A stretch of 64,000 nucleotides of DNA, taken from the NCBI RefSeq assembly GCF_026342835.1, contig NZ_JAPEMI010000001.1:1680501-1744500 (forward strand). The letters run 5' to 3'. Positions 52,788 through 61,321 of this stretch are shown here, one piece after another. The DNA is from Streptomyces sp. NBC_00154. Its GTDB lineage: Bacteria > Actinomycetota > Actinomycetes > Streptomycetales > Streptomycetaceae. Within the stretch, counting starts at the first letter, position 1. Each line of letters starts with the position of its first letter. The position numbers were made by a program, and so were the translations under genes. Under the pieces are notes generated by a model. That model ran no database searches. It saw only the letters and a program-made list of their open reading frames with translations, and was not told the DNA's origin.

Positions 52788-53705
52788 ATGCCCCGCGACC
52801 CACTCGACCTCTCCCGGCTGCAGCCGGTGCTCCCGTCACCCCTGCAACCGGTCGAGGACGAGCGCTTCGACCGGCACGGCATACGGCTGCTGCTCAAACG
52901 CGACGACCTGATCCACCCGGATCTGCCGGGCAACAAATGGCGCAAACTCGCCCCCAATCTGACGGCCGCCGCCGGGCGCACCGTGCTGACCTTCGGCGGC
53001 GCCTACTCCAATCATCTGCGCGCCACCGCCGCCGCCGGCCGGCTGCTCGGATTCCCCACCGTCGGCGTCGTACGCGGCGACGAACTGGCCGGCCGGCCGC
53101 TCAATCCATCGCTGGCGCGGTGCGCGAAGGACGGCATGCGTCTGCACTTCGTGGACCGTGCGACGTACCGCGCTAAGACCGATGCGGCGGTCCTGGAGGG
53201 GCTGCTGAGTGCCTACGGGGCGTGCAGCGTCGTCCCGGAGGGCGGCAGCAACGCCCTGGCCGCACAGGGCTGCACAGCGCTCGGGCGGGAGCTGCACGGC
53301 CTGGTCGATGTGGTCGCGGTGGCCTGCGGCACGGGCGGCACCCTCGCCGGTCTCGCCGCCGGCCTCGCACCGGGGCAGCGGGCACTCGGCGTCCCGGTGC
53401 TGCGCGGCGGCTTCCTGGGGGACGCGGTACGGGAGCTGCAGCGGGAGGCGTTCGGCGGGCCCGCCGGGTCGTGGTCCCTGGACGAACGTTTCGCCTTCGG
53501 CGGCTACGCCCGTACGACTCCGGAGCTGCACGCCTTCGCCGACGACTTCGAGGACCGGCACGGGCTGCCCGTCGAGCGGGTCTATGTCGCCAAACTGCTG
53601 TACGGGCTGACCGTGCTGGCCCAGGAGGGCGCGTTCGCCCCGGGGACGAGGCTCGTGGCGGTCGTCACCGGTCAGCCCTGGGGCGCGTCGGACTCCTCGC
53701 GGTAG
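52788..53705 (+). CDS. PLP-dependent D-cysteine desulfhydrase/ACC deaminase family protein
   Basis: 305 residues. PLP-lysine in LPGNKWRKLAP, and SNHLRATAAAG and GTGGTLAGLAAG phosphate-binding loops. The ACC-deaminase-specific residues cannot be confirmed by eye, so D-cysteine desulfhydrase is as likely. Its last 34 nt overlap the convergent antiporter gene. Confidence 0.88.
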   Translation: MPRDPLDLSRLQPVLPSPLQPVEDERFDRHGIRLLLKRDDLIHPDLPGNKWRKLAPNLTAAAGRTVLTFGGAYSNHLRATAAAGRLLGFPTVGVVRGDELAGRPLNPSLARCAKDGMRLHFVDRATYRAKTDAAVLEGLLSAYGACSVVPEGGSNALAAQGCTALGRELHGLVDVVAVACGTGGTLAGLAAGLAPGQRALGVPVLRGGFLGDAVRELQREAFGGPAGSWSLDERFAFGGYARTTPELHAFADDFEDRHGLPVERVYVAKLLYGLTVLAQEGAFAPGTRLVAVVTGQPWGASDSSR

Positions 53706-55282
53706 GCCGCCGCCTCCTCCAGGTCCAGCCGTCGCAGCAGGTTCCGCATCATCTCGTCGTCGATCCGCCGCTCGTCCCGCAGCCGTACGAAGACCGTGCG
53801 CTCGGCGTCGATCATTTCCCTGGCCAGCCGCCGGTAGGTGTCGTCGGCCGACTCCCCGGTCACCGGGTTGGCCGCGCCGAGTCGCTCCCACACGGCGTTG
53901 CGACGGCGCTCCAGGACCGTACGCAGCCGGTCGGTGAGCGGTCCGGGCAGACAGTTGCGCGGATCGGTCAGCAACTCCTCCAGGCGCGCATCGGCAGCCG
54001 CGGACGCCTCGCTCTGGGCCTGCGCCTCGGCGAGGGTCTCCGCCTGCGCGTCGCGCCCCGGGAGCTTCAGGACCCGCACCAGGAGCGGCAGGGTGAGCCC
54101 TTGGACGACCAGAGTGCCGATGACGGTCGTGAAGGTCAGGAAGAGCACCAGGTTGCGGGCCGGGAAGTCCTCGCCGTTGGTCATCGCCACCGGGATGGAG
54201 AAAGCGATGGCGAGCGAGACGACGCCGCGCATGCCGGCCCAACCGACGATCAGGGGCGAGGTCCAGTTGGTCTCGGTCTCGCGCTCCCTGATCCGCTTCG
54301 ACAGCCACCGCGGCAGATAGGTGGCCGGGTAGACCCAGATGAAGCGGACCACGACGACGGCGAGGAACACGGCCACCGCGTACCGGAGGGCCTCCGCGAC
54401 GGCATAGGTACCGAGCCCTTTCAGCACGAAGGGCAGCTGCAGTCCGATCAGCGCGAAGACCGCCGACTCCAGGATGAACGCGACCATCTTCCACACGGCC
54501 GCTTCCTGGAGCCGGGTCGCGAAGTCGACCTGCCAGGAGCGGTGCCCCAGATACAGCGCCACGACGACCACGGCGAGCACTCCGGAGGCATGCACGCGTT
54601 CCGCCGCCGCGTACGCCACGAAGGGGATGAGCAGCGACAGGGTGTTCTGCAGCAGGGCTTCCTTGAGGTGCGTACGGAGCCAGTGCAGCGGCACCATCAG
54701 CAGCAGACCGACCCCGACACCGCCGCCCGCAGCGAGGAAGAACTCGCCGATCCCGGCGCCCCAGCTGACGCCCTCGCCGACGGCGGCGGCCAGCACCACC
54801 TTGTAGGCGGTGATCGCCGTCGCGTCGTTCACCAGGGACTCGCCCTGCAGGATCGTCGTGACCCGGCTCGGCAGCCCGACCCGGCGGGCGATGGCGGCCG
54901 CCGTGACGGCGTCCGGCGGCGCGACGACGGCGCCCAGCACCAGTGCGGCCGTCAGCGGCAGGTCGGGTACCAGCCAGTAGGCCAGCCAGCCGACGGCGAA
55001 GGTGGCGAAGAGGACGTAGCCGACGGAGAGCAGGGCGATCGGCCGGGCATTGGCGCGCAGATCGAGGTACGAGCTGTCGACCGCGGCCGTGTAGAGCAAC
55101 GGCGGCAGCAGCAGCGGCAGCACGATGTGGGCGTCCAGGGTGTACGACGGCACGCCCGGCAGATAGGAGGCGAGCAGCCCCCCGGCGACCAGCAGCAGCG
55201 GGGCCGGCACCGGGGTGCGGCGGGCGGCCCCCGCGATGGCCGCACTGGCCGCGACAAGTGCCACCAGCGGCAATGCGTCCAT
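53672..55282 (-). CDS. CPA1-family Na+/H+ antiporter (NhaP/YjcE type)
   Basis: 536 residues from the second ATG, which has GAGG; the first ATG is 33 nt upstream. About twelve membrane segments; ion-binding motif VLGAVVAPPDAVTAAAIAR and GESLVNDATAITAYKV typical of CPA1. The last about 120 residues are a charged cytoplasmic tail. Exchanges monovalent cations for protons. Overlaps the convergent PLP enzyme gene by 34 nt and is divergent from a UBP zinc-finger gene. Confidence 0.93.
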   Translation of the reverse strand: MDALPLVALVAASAAIAGAARRTPVPAPLLLVAGGLLASYLPGVPSYTLDAHIVLPLLLPPLLYTAAVDSSYLDLRANARPIALLSVGYVLFATFAVGWLAYWLVPDLPLTAALVLGAVVAPPDAVTAAAIARRVGLPSRVTTILQGESLVNDATAITAYKVVLAAAVGEGVSWGAGIGEFFLAAGGGVGVGLLLMVPLHWLRTHLKEALLQNTLSLLIPFVAYAAAERVHASGVLAVVVVALYLGHRSWQVDFATRLQEAAVWKMVAFILESAVFALIGLQLPFVLKGLGTYAVAEALRYAVAVFLAVVVVRFIWVYPATYLPRWLSKRIRERETETNWTSPLIVGWAGMRGVVSLAIAFSIPVAMTNGEDFPARNLVLFLTFTTVIGTLVVQGLTLPLLVRVLKLPGRDAQAETLAEAQAQSEASAAADARLEELLTDPRNCLPGPLTDRLRTVLERRRNAVWERLGAANPVTGESADDTYRRLAREMIDAERTVFVRLRDERRIDDEMMRNLLRRLDLEEAAAYREESDAPQG

Positions 55283-55317
55283 CTCACCGTCCTCACATCC
55301 GTCGTAACCTGACAATC

Positions 55318-55578
55318 ATGAGTGAGTGCCTGCACGTTCTCGAACTGCCGCGCCCCGAGCCCGCCCCGCTCAGCGCCACATGTCCCGAATGTCTTGCCGC
55401 GGGCACCCACCCCGTGCAACTGCGGCTCTGCCTGGTCTGCGGCCATGTCGGTTGCTGTGATTCGTCGCCTCTGCAGCACGCCACGGATCACTTCAAGACA
55501 ACGGGCCATCCGGTCATGCGGAGCTACGAGGCGGGCGAGAGCTGGCGTTGGTGCTTCGAGGACGGTTCGATCGTCTGA
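55318..55578 (+). CDS. UBP-type zinc-finger protein
   Basis: 86 residues with zinc ligands in ATCPECLAAGTH, LRLCLVCGHVGCCDS and HATDHFKTTGHPVM. This ubiquitin-hydrolase-type finger occurs alone in actinobacteria, often beside or fused to CPA1 antiporters, as here across a 35-nt divergent gap. Role unknown; perhaps a regulator of the antiporter. Confidence 0.9.
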   Translation: MSECLHVLELPRPEPAPLSATCPECLAAGTHPVQLRLCLVCGHVGCCDSSPLQHATDHFKTTGHPVMRSYEAGESWRWCFEDGSIV

Positions 55579-55589
55579 CGTCTGGGTAC
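55565..55589 (+). promoter_or_regulatory. sigH: Stress-sigma (SigH/SigB-type) promoter upstream of prsH-sigH
   Basis: GTTC (55565-55568), 15-nt spacer, GGGTAC (55584-55589): close to the GTTT-N14-16-GGGTA rule for the SigB/SigH group. It lies inside the end of the UBP gene, about 220 nt before prsH, and would give sigH autoregulation as known in S. coelicolor. Confidence 0.55.
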
Positions 55590-55810
55590 GTCAAACCGGC
55601 GCCTGTTGTTCGTAATTGACCGCCGCAGACCTCTAGCCACTGTGTGTACCCATGGGCTTACCATGAGTGACAGTCATGGGATGGGGTCCCGGCGACACGG
55701 CATCATGGATCGCGATAGCGTCGCCGGACCAAGAACCGAAGACGTACCGCATGGCTCCGGGGCACCCTTCCCGGAACCTCGAAAGAGTTTGTGCCACCTT
55801 GGAGGTGAGG

Positions 55811-56224
55811 GTGTCCCAGATCGCAGGCGAGCCCGGGAATCAGGACTTCGTGGAAGTCCGGCTGCCCGCTGCGGGTGCCTACCTGTCGGTGCTGCGTACG
55901 GCCACGGCAGGTCTCGCAGCGCGCTTGGACTTCACGCTCGACGAGATCGAGGATCTTCGCATCGCGGTCGACGAGGCCTGCGCGATTCTGCTCCAGCAGG
56001 CCGTGCCCGGCTCCGTCCTCAGCTGCGTGTTCCGACTCGTCGACGATTCTCTCGAGGTGACGGTCGCGGCCCCGACGACGGACGGCCGGGCCCCCGAGCG
56101 CGACACCTTCGCCTGGACGGTGCTCTCTGCACTGGCCGGCAAGGTCGACTCCACGGTCGCCGACGACCGTACGGTCAGTATCAGCCTGTACAAACAGCGC
56201 GGCGCGGGACCCGGGCCGGCGTGA
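55811..56224 (+). CDS. prsH: Anti-sigma factor (RsbW-like) PrsH
   Basis: 137 residues from the GTG after GGAGGTGAGG. GHKL-type ATP-binding anti-sigma domain: DEIEDLRIAVDEACAILL carries the N-box variant, FRLVDDSLEV the next strand. The sequence from VSQIAGEPGNQDFVEVRLP on matches the Streptomyces PrsH/UshX protein that binds SigH. Overlaps sigH as GTGA, so antagonist and target are co-made. A longer in-frame start at 55667 lacks a ribosome site. Confidence 0.93.
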   Translation: MSQIAGEPGNQDFVEVRLPAAGAYLSVLRTATAGLAARLDFTLDEIEDLRIAVDEACAILLQQAVPGSVLSCVFRLVDDSLEVTVAAPTTDGRAPERDTFAWTVLSALAGKVDSTVADDRTVSISLYKQRGAGPGPA

Positions 56225-57168
56225 GCAACGGGAACGGGGACGGTCCTGTGCGGGACGAGACGATCCGACCAGGGGTGGTGCGACCAGCAGGCATCCCGGA
56301 GCAGCAGGCCCTGCCCCATCCGGAGGACGGGGCGGACGGGCCGGTGGTCCGTACGGTCGCGGTGGAGCAGGCGGAGCGGGCAGGCCAGATGAGCGAGCAC
56401 GGACACCACGATCCACGTGACCGCAGTGGAGCGCGGGCACTCTTCATCGAGCTTCGGGAACTCCCCGACGGCTCGCCGGAGAAGGCCGAACTGCGCAACC
56501 GGCTGGTGCGGATGCATCTGCCGCTCGTGGAGCACCTGGCCCGCCGGTTCCGTAACCGCGGCGAGCCGCTGGACGATCTGACGCAGGTCGCCACGATCGG
56601 CCTGATCAAGTCGGTGGACCGGTTCGACCCGGACCGCGGCGTCGAGTTCTCCACGTACGCGACACCGACCGTCGTGGGCGAGATCAAGCGGCACTTCCGC
56701 GACAAGGGCTGGGCGGTCCGGGTGCCGCGCCGGCTGCAGGAGCTGCGGCTCTCGCTCACCACGGCCACCGCGGAGCTCTCCCAGCAGCACGGCCGGTCGC
56801 CCACGGTCCATGAGCTGGCGGAGCGGCTGGGCATCTCCGAGGAAGAGGTGCTGGAGGGCCTGGAGTCGGCCAACGCCTACAGCACGCTCTCACTGGACGT
56901 CCCGGACACGGACGACGAGTCCCCGGCGGTCGCGGACACGCTGGGCTCCGAGGACGAGGCGCTGGAGGGCGTCGAGTACCGGGAGTCGCTGAAGCCTCTG
57001 CTGGAGGACCTGCCGCCGCGGGAGAAGCGCATCCTGCTGCTCCGGTTCTTCGGCAACATGACGCAGTCGCAGATCGCGCAGGAGGTCGGCATCTCCCAGA
57101 TGCATGTCTCGCGCCTGCTGGCCCGCACGCTGGCACAGCTGCGCGAACGACTGCTCGTCGAGGAGTAG
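56221..57168 (+). CDS. sigH: Stress-response sigma factor SigH (SigB/F/G family)
   Basis: 315 residues from the overlapping GTG. Regions 2-4 complete: LVRMHLPLVEHLARRF, QVATIGLIKSVDRFDP, VPRRLQELRL, and region 4 LPPREKRILLLRFFGNMTQS with ISQMHVSRLLARTLAQL. The first about 55 residues are a variable extension; an internal ATG (56390, MSEHGHHDPRDRSG) would give the shorter form, and several SigH forms are known in S. coelicolor. Controls osmotic/heat stress and development; held by PrsH. Confidence 0.95.
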   Translation: MSNGNGDGPVRDETIRPGVVRPAGIPEQQALPHPEDGADGPVVRTVAVEQAERAGQMSEHGHHDPRDRSGARALFIELRELPDGSPEKAELRNRLVRMHLPLVEHLARRFRNRGEPLDDLTQVATIGLIKSVDRFDPDRGVEFSTYATPTVVGEIKRHFRDKGWAVRVPRRLQELRLSLTTATAELSQQHGRSPTVHELAERLGISEEEVLEGLESANAYSTLSLDVPDTDDESPAVADTLGSEDEALEGVEYRESLKPLLEDLPPREKRILLLRFFGNMTQSQIAQEVGISQMHVSRLLARTLAQLRERLLVEE

Positions 57169-57181
57169 CGGGCGTCGCGCG

Positions 57182-57631
57182 TCACGCCTCCGGCGTCGCG
57201 CGCGGACCCCGGATACCCAGCGCCTCCCTCGTCACCGGCCTGAACAACTGCACCAGCGCGGTCAGCGCCACCGCGGCGAGGACGATCCCCGCCGGGATCA
57301 GCGCACCGTGGGAGCGCAGCAGCGTCCAGGCCACCGGCAGCGCCATGAGCTGCGTGATCAGCGCCGGGCCCCGGCTCCAGCTGCGCCGCAGCAGCAGTCC
57401 TCGCGCGGCGAGGAGCGGGATCAGGCCGAGCACGATCAGTGTGAGACCGCCCATCTCCGCCTGCTCCGGACTGTCCGGCCGACCGAGCAGGCCCATGACC
57501 AGCATGTAGACCCCGCCGAGTGCGAGCGCCGCCCCTTCGAGGGCGTTGAGTCCGGCCACGAGGGCGATCCTGGCCGGCTTCGTCGGCTCGGCCATGGGCG
57601 ACGAGTGCGGCGTGTTCTGCTGAGTACTCAC
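57182..57631 (-). CDS. Small integral membrane protein
   Basis: 149 residues from GTG (VSTQQNTPHSSP); the ATG at 57595 is an alternative and neither has a strong site. Four hydrophobic segments: ALVAGLNALEGAALALGGVY, GGLTLIVLGLIPLLAARGLL, PALITQLMALPVAWTLL and IPAGIVLAAVALTALVQLF. Conserved Streptomyces protein of unknown function, convergent with sigH. Confidence 0.8.
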   Translation of the reverse strand: MSTQQNTPHSSPMAEPTKPARIALVAGLNALEGAALALGGVYMLVMGLLGRPDSPEQAEMGGLTLIVLGLIPLLAARGLLLRRSWSRGPALITQLMALPVAWTLLRSHGALIPAGIVLAAVALTALVQLFRPVTREALGIRGPRATPEA

Positions 57632-57784
57632 CCTTGCAGATTGGCATCCCGGCGCCGCCAAAGCGAAGCCGGGGTCCGGATCGGAGCGCCGCGGTCCAGC
57701 CCACCGCACCCGGTTCGTCACTGAGCGTGAAGGCAATGGGTAAGGACTTCAGGCCGATACCACGCGGTAGGTAGGCTGGCCGTC

Positions 57785-58753
57785 ATGCGCGCACTCCTTG
57801 TGGTCAATCCAGCTGCTACCACCACCAGTGCGCGGACCCGTGACGTGCTCATCCATGCGCTGGCCAGCGAGATGAAGCTGGAGGCGGTGACCACGGAGTA
57901 CCGCGGGCACGCCCGGGACCTGGGGCGGCGGGCCGCCGACTCCGACGACATCGATCTCGTCGTGGCCCTCGGCGGCGACGGCACGGTCAACGAAGTCGTG
58001 AACGGTCTGCTCCACAACGGTCCCGACATAGACAACCTGCCGAGCCTCGCCGTGGTGCCCGGCGGCTCCACCAATGTCTTCGCGCGCGCTCTGGGCCTGC
58101 CCAACGACGCGGTGGAGGCGACCGGCGCGATCCTGGATGCGCTGGCGAACCGGACCGAACGCACGGTCGGCCTGGGGCTGGCGGCCGGCACGCCCGGCAC
58201 CGAGGACGAGTCGGTCCCCAAGCGCTGGTTCACATTCTGTGCCGGTCTCGGTTTCGACGCGGGCGTGGTCGGCCGGGTCGAACAGAAGCGCGAGCGCGGC
58301 AAACGGTCGACGCATGCGCTGTACGTACGTCAGGTGGTCCGGCAGTTCCTGGACGAACCGCACCGGCGGCACGGAACGATCACACTGGAAGCCCCTGGCT
58401 CGGACCCGGTCACCGATCTCGCGCTGTCCATAATCTCCAACACGGCTCCCTGGACCTACCTGGGGAATCGTCCGATGTACGCATCCCCGAAGGCTTCGTT
58501 CGACACCGCCCTGGATGTCCTCGGACTGAAGCGCCTCTCCACCCCCGCGGTCGCCCGGTACGGCACCCAGCTGCTCACTTCGAGCCCCGAGAAGGGTCCT
58601 CACGGTAAGCACGCTGTTTCACTTCACGACCTCACGGACTTCACCTTGCATTCAAAGGTTCCGCTGCCGTTCCAGATGGATGGTGACCACCTGGGCCTGC
58701 GTACCAGTGTGGCGTTCACAGGCGTACGCCGTGCACTGCGTGTGATTGTGTGA
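57785..58753 (+). CDS. Diacylglycerol kinase/sphingosine kinase family lipid kinase
   Basis: 322 residues. Begins MRALLVVNPAATTTSARTRD; ATP-binding VVALGGDGTVNEVVNGLL and VVPGGSTNVFARALGLP are diagnostic. C-terminal beta-sandwich with SIISNTAPWTYLGNRP. Phosphorylates a lipid alcohol at the inner membrane; precise lipid unknown. Directly before wblE but separated by a hairpin and a long leader. Confidence 0.92.
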   Translation: MRALLVVNPAATTTSARTRDVLIHALASEMKLEAVTTEYRGHARDLGRRAADSDDIDLVVALGGDGTVNEVVNGLLHNGPDIDNLPSLAVVPGGSTNVFARALGLPNDAVEATGAILDALANRTERTVGLGLAAGTPGTEDESVPKRWFTFCAGLGFDAGVVGRVEQKRERGKRSTHALYVRQVVRQFLDEPHRRHGTITLEAPGSDPVTDLALSIISNTAPWTYLGNRPMYASPKASFDTALDVLGLKRLSTPAVARYGTQLLTSSPEKGPHGKHAVSLHDLTDFTLHSKVPLPFQMDGDHLGLRTSVAFTGVRRALRVIV

Positions 58754-59072
58754 GCGGAAGGACCCAAAGTCCTTTAACTCGAACGTTTGGACTGGCCTCC
58801 ACCCCATAGAAGTACGGCTGTGACCTAGCCGACACCGAGGAATCAAAAAAAAGTTTCCGGAAGGGGTTGTATCCGCCGCCGAGGTTTGCGAATCTCTACA
58901 TGGCGATCGGGACGGCCCGCAACAACGGCCTCCACTGAGAGCCAGAACCCCTCCTCACTTCACAGGACCACAACCAGTTCATCTGGGCGTCGGCCCGTCA
59001 CCTGTGGGGGGATTCGTGAAAGCGTTCACATTCACAAGCAACAGTATGCAATACCAAGGAGAGGTAGCAGCC
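58754..59072. other. Long wblE leader/promoter region
   Basis: AAGGAC-N5-GTCCTT (58758-58774) is a short hairpin after the lipid kinase stop. A run of eight A (58845-58852) follows GGAAT (58839-58843), rare in such GC-rich DNA. GTGAA-AGCG-TTCAC (59016-59029) is a dyad 44 nt before the ATG, followed by another TTCAC. No gene seen; a GGAAT/GTT pair has a 22-nt spacing, wrong for SigR. Confidence 0.55.
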
Positions 59073-59330
59073 ATGGACTGGCGTCACAACGCCGTTTGTC
59101 GTGAGGAAGACCCCGAGCTGTTCTTCCCCATCGGCAACACCGGTCCTGCGCTGCTGCAGATCGAGGAAGCCAAGGCCGTCTGCCGTCGCTGCCCCGTCAT
59201 GGAGCAGTGCCTGCAGTGGGCGCTCGAGTCCGGCCAGGACTCCGGCGTCTGGGGTGGCCTCAGCGAGGACGAGCGCCGCGCGATGAAGCGCCGCGCCGCT
59301 CGCAACCGGGCGCGTAACGCCAGCGCCTGA
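59073..59330 (+). CDS. wblE: WhiB-like iron-sulfur regulator WblE
   Basis: 85 residues; AGGAGAGG ribosome site. The four cluster cysteines are in HNAVCREEDPELFFP, AKAVCRRCPVMEQCLQWAL, followed by GVWGGLSEDERR and an Arg-rich DNA-binding end (MKRRAARNRARN). Short WblE/WhiB1 type. Binds a 4Fe-4S cluster and sigma region 4; in S. coelicolor it is abundant and linked to oxidative stress. Ends before a strong terminator. Confidence 0.97.
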   Translation: MDWRHNAVCREEDPELFFPIGNTGPALLQIEEAKAVCRRCPVMEQCLQWALESGQDSGVWGGLSEDERRAMKRRAARNRARNASA

Positions 59331-59437
59331 TCCGACGCCACCGCTACGAGCCTCAGTCAGGCGGCGCGTACAGAGCGTACGCACCACCCCGCCCCCCGAG
59401 TCGCAGCGCGCAGTACCCCCGAAGCGCACGCATGACC

Positions 59438-59474
59438 AGTGAGCCCGGACCGTCAACAACGGTCCGGGCTCACT
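59438..59474. terminator. Bidirectional terminator between wblE and the kinase gene
   Basis: Perfect 16-bp stem AGTGAGCCCGGACCGT (59438-59453) and ACGGTCCGGGCTCACT (59459-59474), loop CAACA; followed by GCTGTT. Confidence 0.93.
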
Positions 59475-59501
59475 GCTGTTCCCCCCGGGGAACAGCGCCG
59501 G

Positions 59502-60968
59502 CTACTTCTCCGCGCTGACCGGGATGTCGAGAACCACCTGGGTGCCGCGCCCAGGAGCCGGGACCATGCCGAACGAACCGCTCAACTCGCCCTCCACCAG
59601 TGTCCTTACGATCTGCAACCCCAGGTTGCCGGCGCGCTGCGGGTCGAACCCCTCGGGCAGTCCGCACCCGTCGTCCTGGACGGTGATCAGCAACCGGCCC
59701 TCGGCCGGGGAACCGCCGCGCACCGCGGAGACCTCCACCGTGCCGGTCTGGGCGACGGTGAACGCGTGCTCCAGCGCGTTCTGCAGCACCTCGGTGAGCA
59801 CCATGGCCAGCGGAGTGGCCACTTCCGCATCGAGGATGCCGAACCGGCCCGTGCGACGGCAGGTGACCTTGCCCGGCGAGATCTCGGCCACCATCGCGAT
59901 GACCCGGTCGGCGATCTCGTCGAACTCGACCCGCTCGTCCAGATTCTGGGACAGCGTCTCATGGACGATGGCGATCGAACCGACGCGCCGTACCGCCTCG
60001 TTGAGGGCCTCGCGGCCCTGCTCTGAATCCATCCGGCGGGCCTGCAGACGCAACAGGGCGGCCACGGTCTGGAGGTTGTTCTTCACTCGGTGGTGGATCT
60101 CCCGGATGGTGGCGTCCTTCGTGATCAACTCACGCTCGCGGCGGCGCAGTTCGGTCACGTCGCGGAGCAGGACCAGGGAGCCGATACGGACGCCCTTGGG
60201 CTTGAGCGGGATCGCCCGGAGCTGGATCACCCCGCCCGCGCACTCGACCTCGAACTCGCGGGGCGCGTAACCGCTGGCCACCTTGACCAGGGCCTCGTCC
60301 ACCGGGCCGCGGGACGGGGCAAGTTCGGCGGTGGTCTCGCCGAGGTGGTGTCCGACCAGGTCGGAGGCGAGACCGAGGCGGTGGTAGGCGGAGAGACCGT
60401 TGGGGCTGGCGTACTGGACGACGCCGTCGGCGTCGAGCCTGATCAGCCCGTCACCGACACGCGGCGACGCATCCATGTCGACCTGCTGGCCGGGGAACGG
60501 GAAGGATCCGGCAGCGATCATCTGGGCCAGGTCCGAGGCCGACTGGAGGTAGGTGAGCTCCAGCCGCGACGGGGTGCGGACGGTCAGGAGGTTGGTGTTC
60601 CGGGCGATGACCCCGAGGACCCTGCCCTCACGGCGTACGGGGATGGACTCGACCCGTACCGGCACCTCCTCGCGCCACTCCGGGTCACCCTCGCGCACGA
60701 TCCGGCCCTCGTCCAGCGCCGCGTCCAGCAGCGGACGGCGGCCGCGCGGCACCAGGTGGCCGACCATGTCGTCCTGGTAGGAGGTGGGGCCGGTGTTGGG
60801 CCGCATCTGGGCGACCGACACATAACGGGTCCCGTCGCGGGTGGGGACCCAGAGGACCAGGTCGGCGAAGGACAGGTCGGAGAGCAGCTGCCACTCCGAG
60901 ACCAGCAGATGCAGCCACTCGAGGTCGGTGTCACTCAGGGCTGTGTGCTGGCGGACGAGGTCGTTCAT
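59502..60968 (-). CDS. pdtaS: PdtaS-like cytosolic sensor histidine kinase
   Basis: 488 residues. GAF-like domain (about 1-150), PAS domain (about 165-285; VVQYASPNGLSAYHRLGLA), then HisKA_2 with the phospho-acceptor His in IREIHHRVKNNLQTVAALLR, and HATPase_c (LTEVLQNALEHAF, VQDDGCGLPEGF, GNLGLQIVRTLV). No membrane segment, so it senses a cytosolic signal. Its usual partner is an ANTAR RNA-binding regulator encoded elsewhere. A DasR-like site lies 122 nt upstream. Confidence 0.92.
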   Translation of the reverse strand: MNDLVRQHTALSDTDLEWLHLLVSEWQLLSDLSFADLVLWVPTRDGTRYVSVAQMRPNTGPTSYQDDMVGHLVPRGRRPLLDAALDEGRIVREGDPEWREEVPVRVESIPVRREGRVLGVIARNTNLLTVRTPSRLELTYLQSASDLAQMIAAGSFPFPGQQVDMDASPRVGDGLIRLDADGVVQYASPNGLSAYHRLGLASDLVGHHLGETTAELAPSRGPVDEALVKVASGYAPREFEVECAGGVIQLRAIPLKPKGVRIGSLVLLRDVTELRRRERELITKDATIREIHHRVKNNLQTVAALLRLQARRMDSEQGREALNEAVRRVGSIAIVHETLSQNLDERVEFDEIADRVIAMVAEISPGKVTCRRTGRFGILDAEVATPLAMVLTEVLQNALEHAFTVAQTGTVEVSAVRGGSPAEGRLLITVQDDGCGLPEGFDPQRAGNLGLQIVRTLVEGELSGSFGMVPAPGRGTQVVLDIPVSAEK

Positions 60969-61089
60969 GGAGGGCACGTGTGCGAGCGTACCTGTGGATA
61001 CGCACTGGTTCCGAACCGAACGTCCAGCCCGTACGTGCAAGGGGGGAAGGGGCCGGAAATTGCCGCGCTCCGATGGATGGACACAGGTG

Positions 61090-61105
61090 AATGGTCTAGT
61101 CCACA
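61090..61105. promoter_or_regulatory. DasR-responsive-element-like site upstream of pdtaS
   Basis: AATGGTCTAGTCCACA, one base from the perfect dyad TGGTCTAGACCA. It lies 122 nt before pdtaS and beside the broken SIS gene, in a GlcNAc-related neighbourhood. Confidence 0.65.
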
Positions 61106-61123
61106 ATGCTCAAGACAGAGCTT

Positions 61124-61148
61124 CCACTCTCCCCGCACAGGAGAGTGG
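61124..61148. terminator. Hairpin CCACTCTCC/GGAGAGTGG
   Basis: Perfect 9-bp stem around a 7-nt loop, between the pdtaS promoter region and the SIS remnant. Could be the former terminator of the SIS gene. Confidence 0.5.
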
Positions 61149-61321
61149 ATCGAGGTGGCCGCGCTCTCTGCCCTGACTGCGACGGCACCTCTCCCCGGCC
61201 GGGGGCACCGCACACCGCCGGCCGAGCAACTCCGGGCTGCGGTGCCGGACGGGCTGAGGGTCCCGTCCTGGCGCCGCGGCCCGCGGGTGTTTCCGGGGAT
61301 CATTCCTGCCCGCGGGCCTAG

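Noticed and set aside
53672..53705. 34-nt overlap of the PLP enzyme and antiporter as a special finding
   Set aside because: Short convergent overlaps are ordinary in Streptomyces; noted in the gene entries only.
58839..58868. SigR promoter (GGAAT-N18-GTT) for wblE
   Set aside because: GGAAT and GTT are 22 nt apart, not 18, so I do not call it.
59016..59035. PhoP or AfsR box in the wblE leader
   Set aside because: TTCAC repeats are present but lack the 11-nt periodic direct repeat required.
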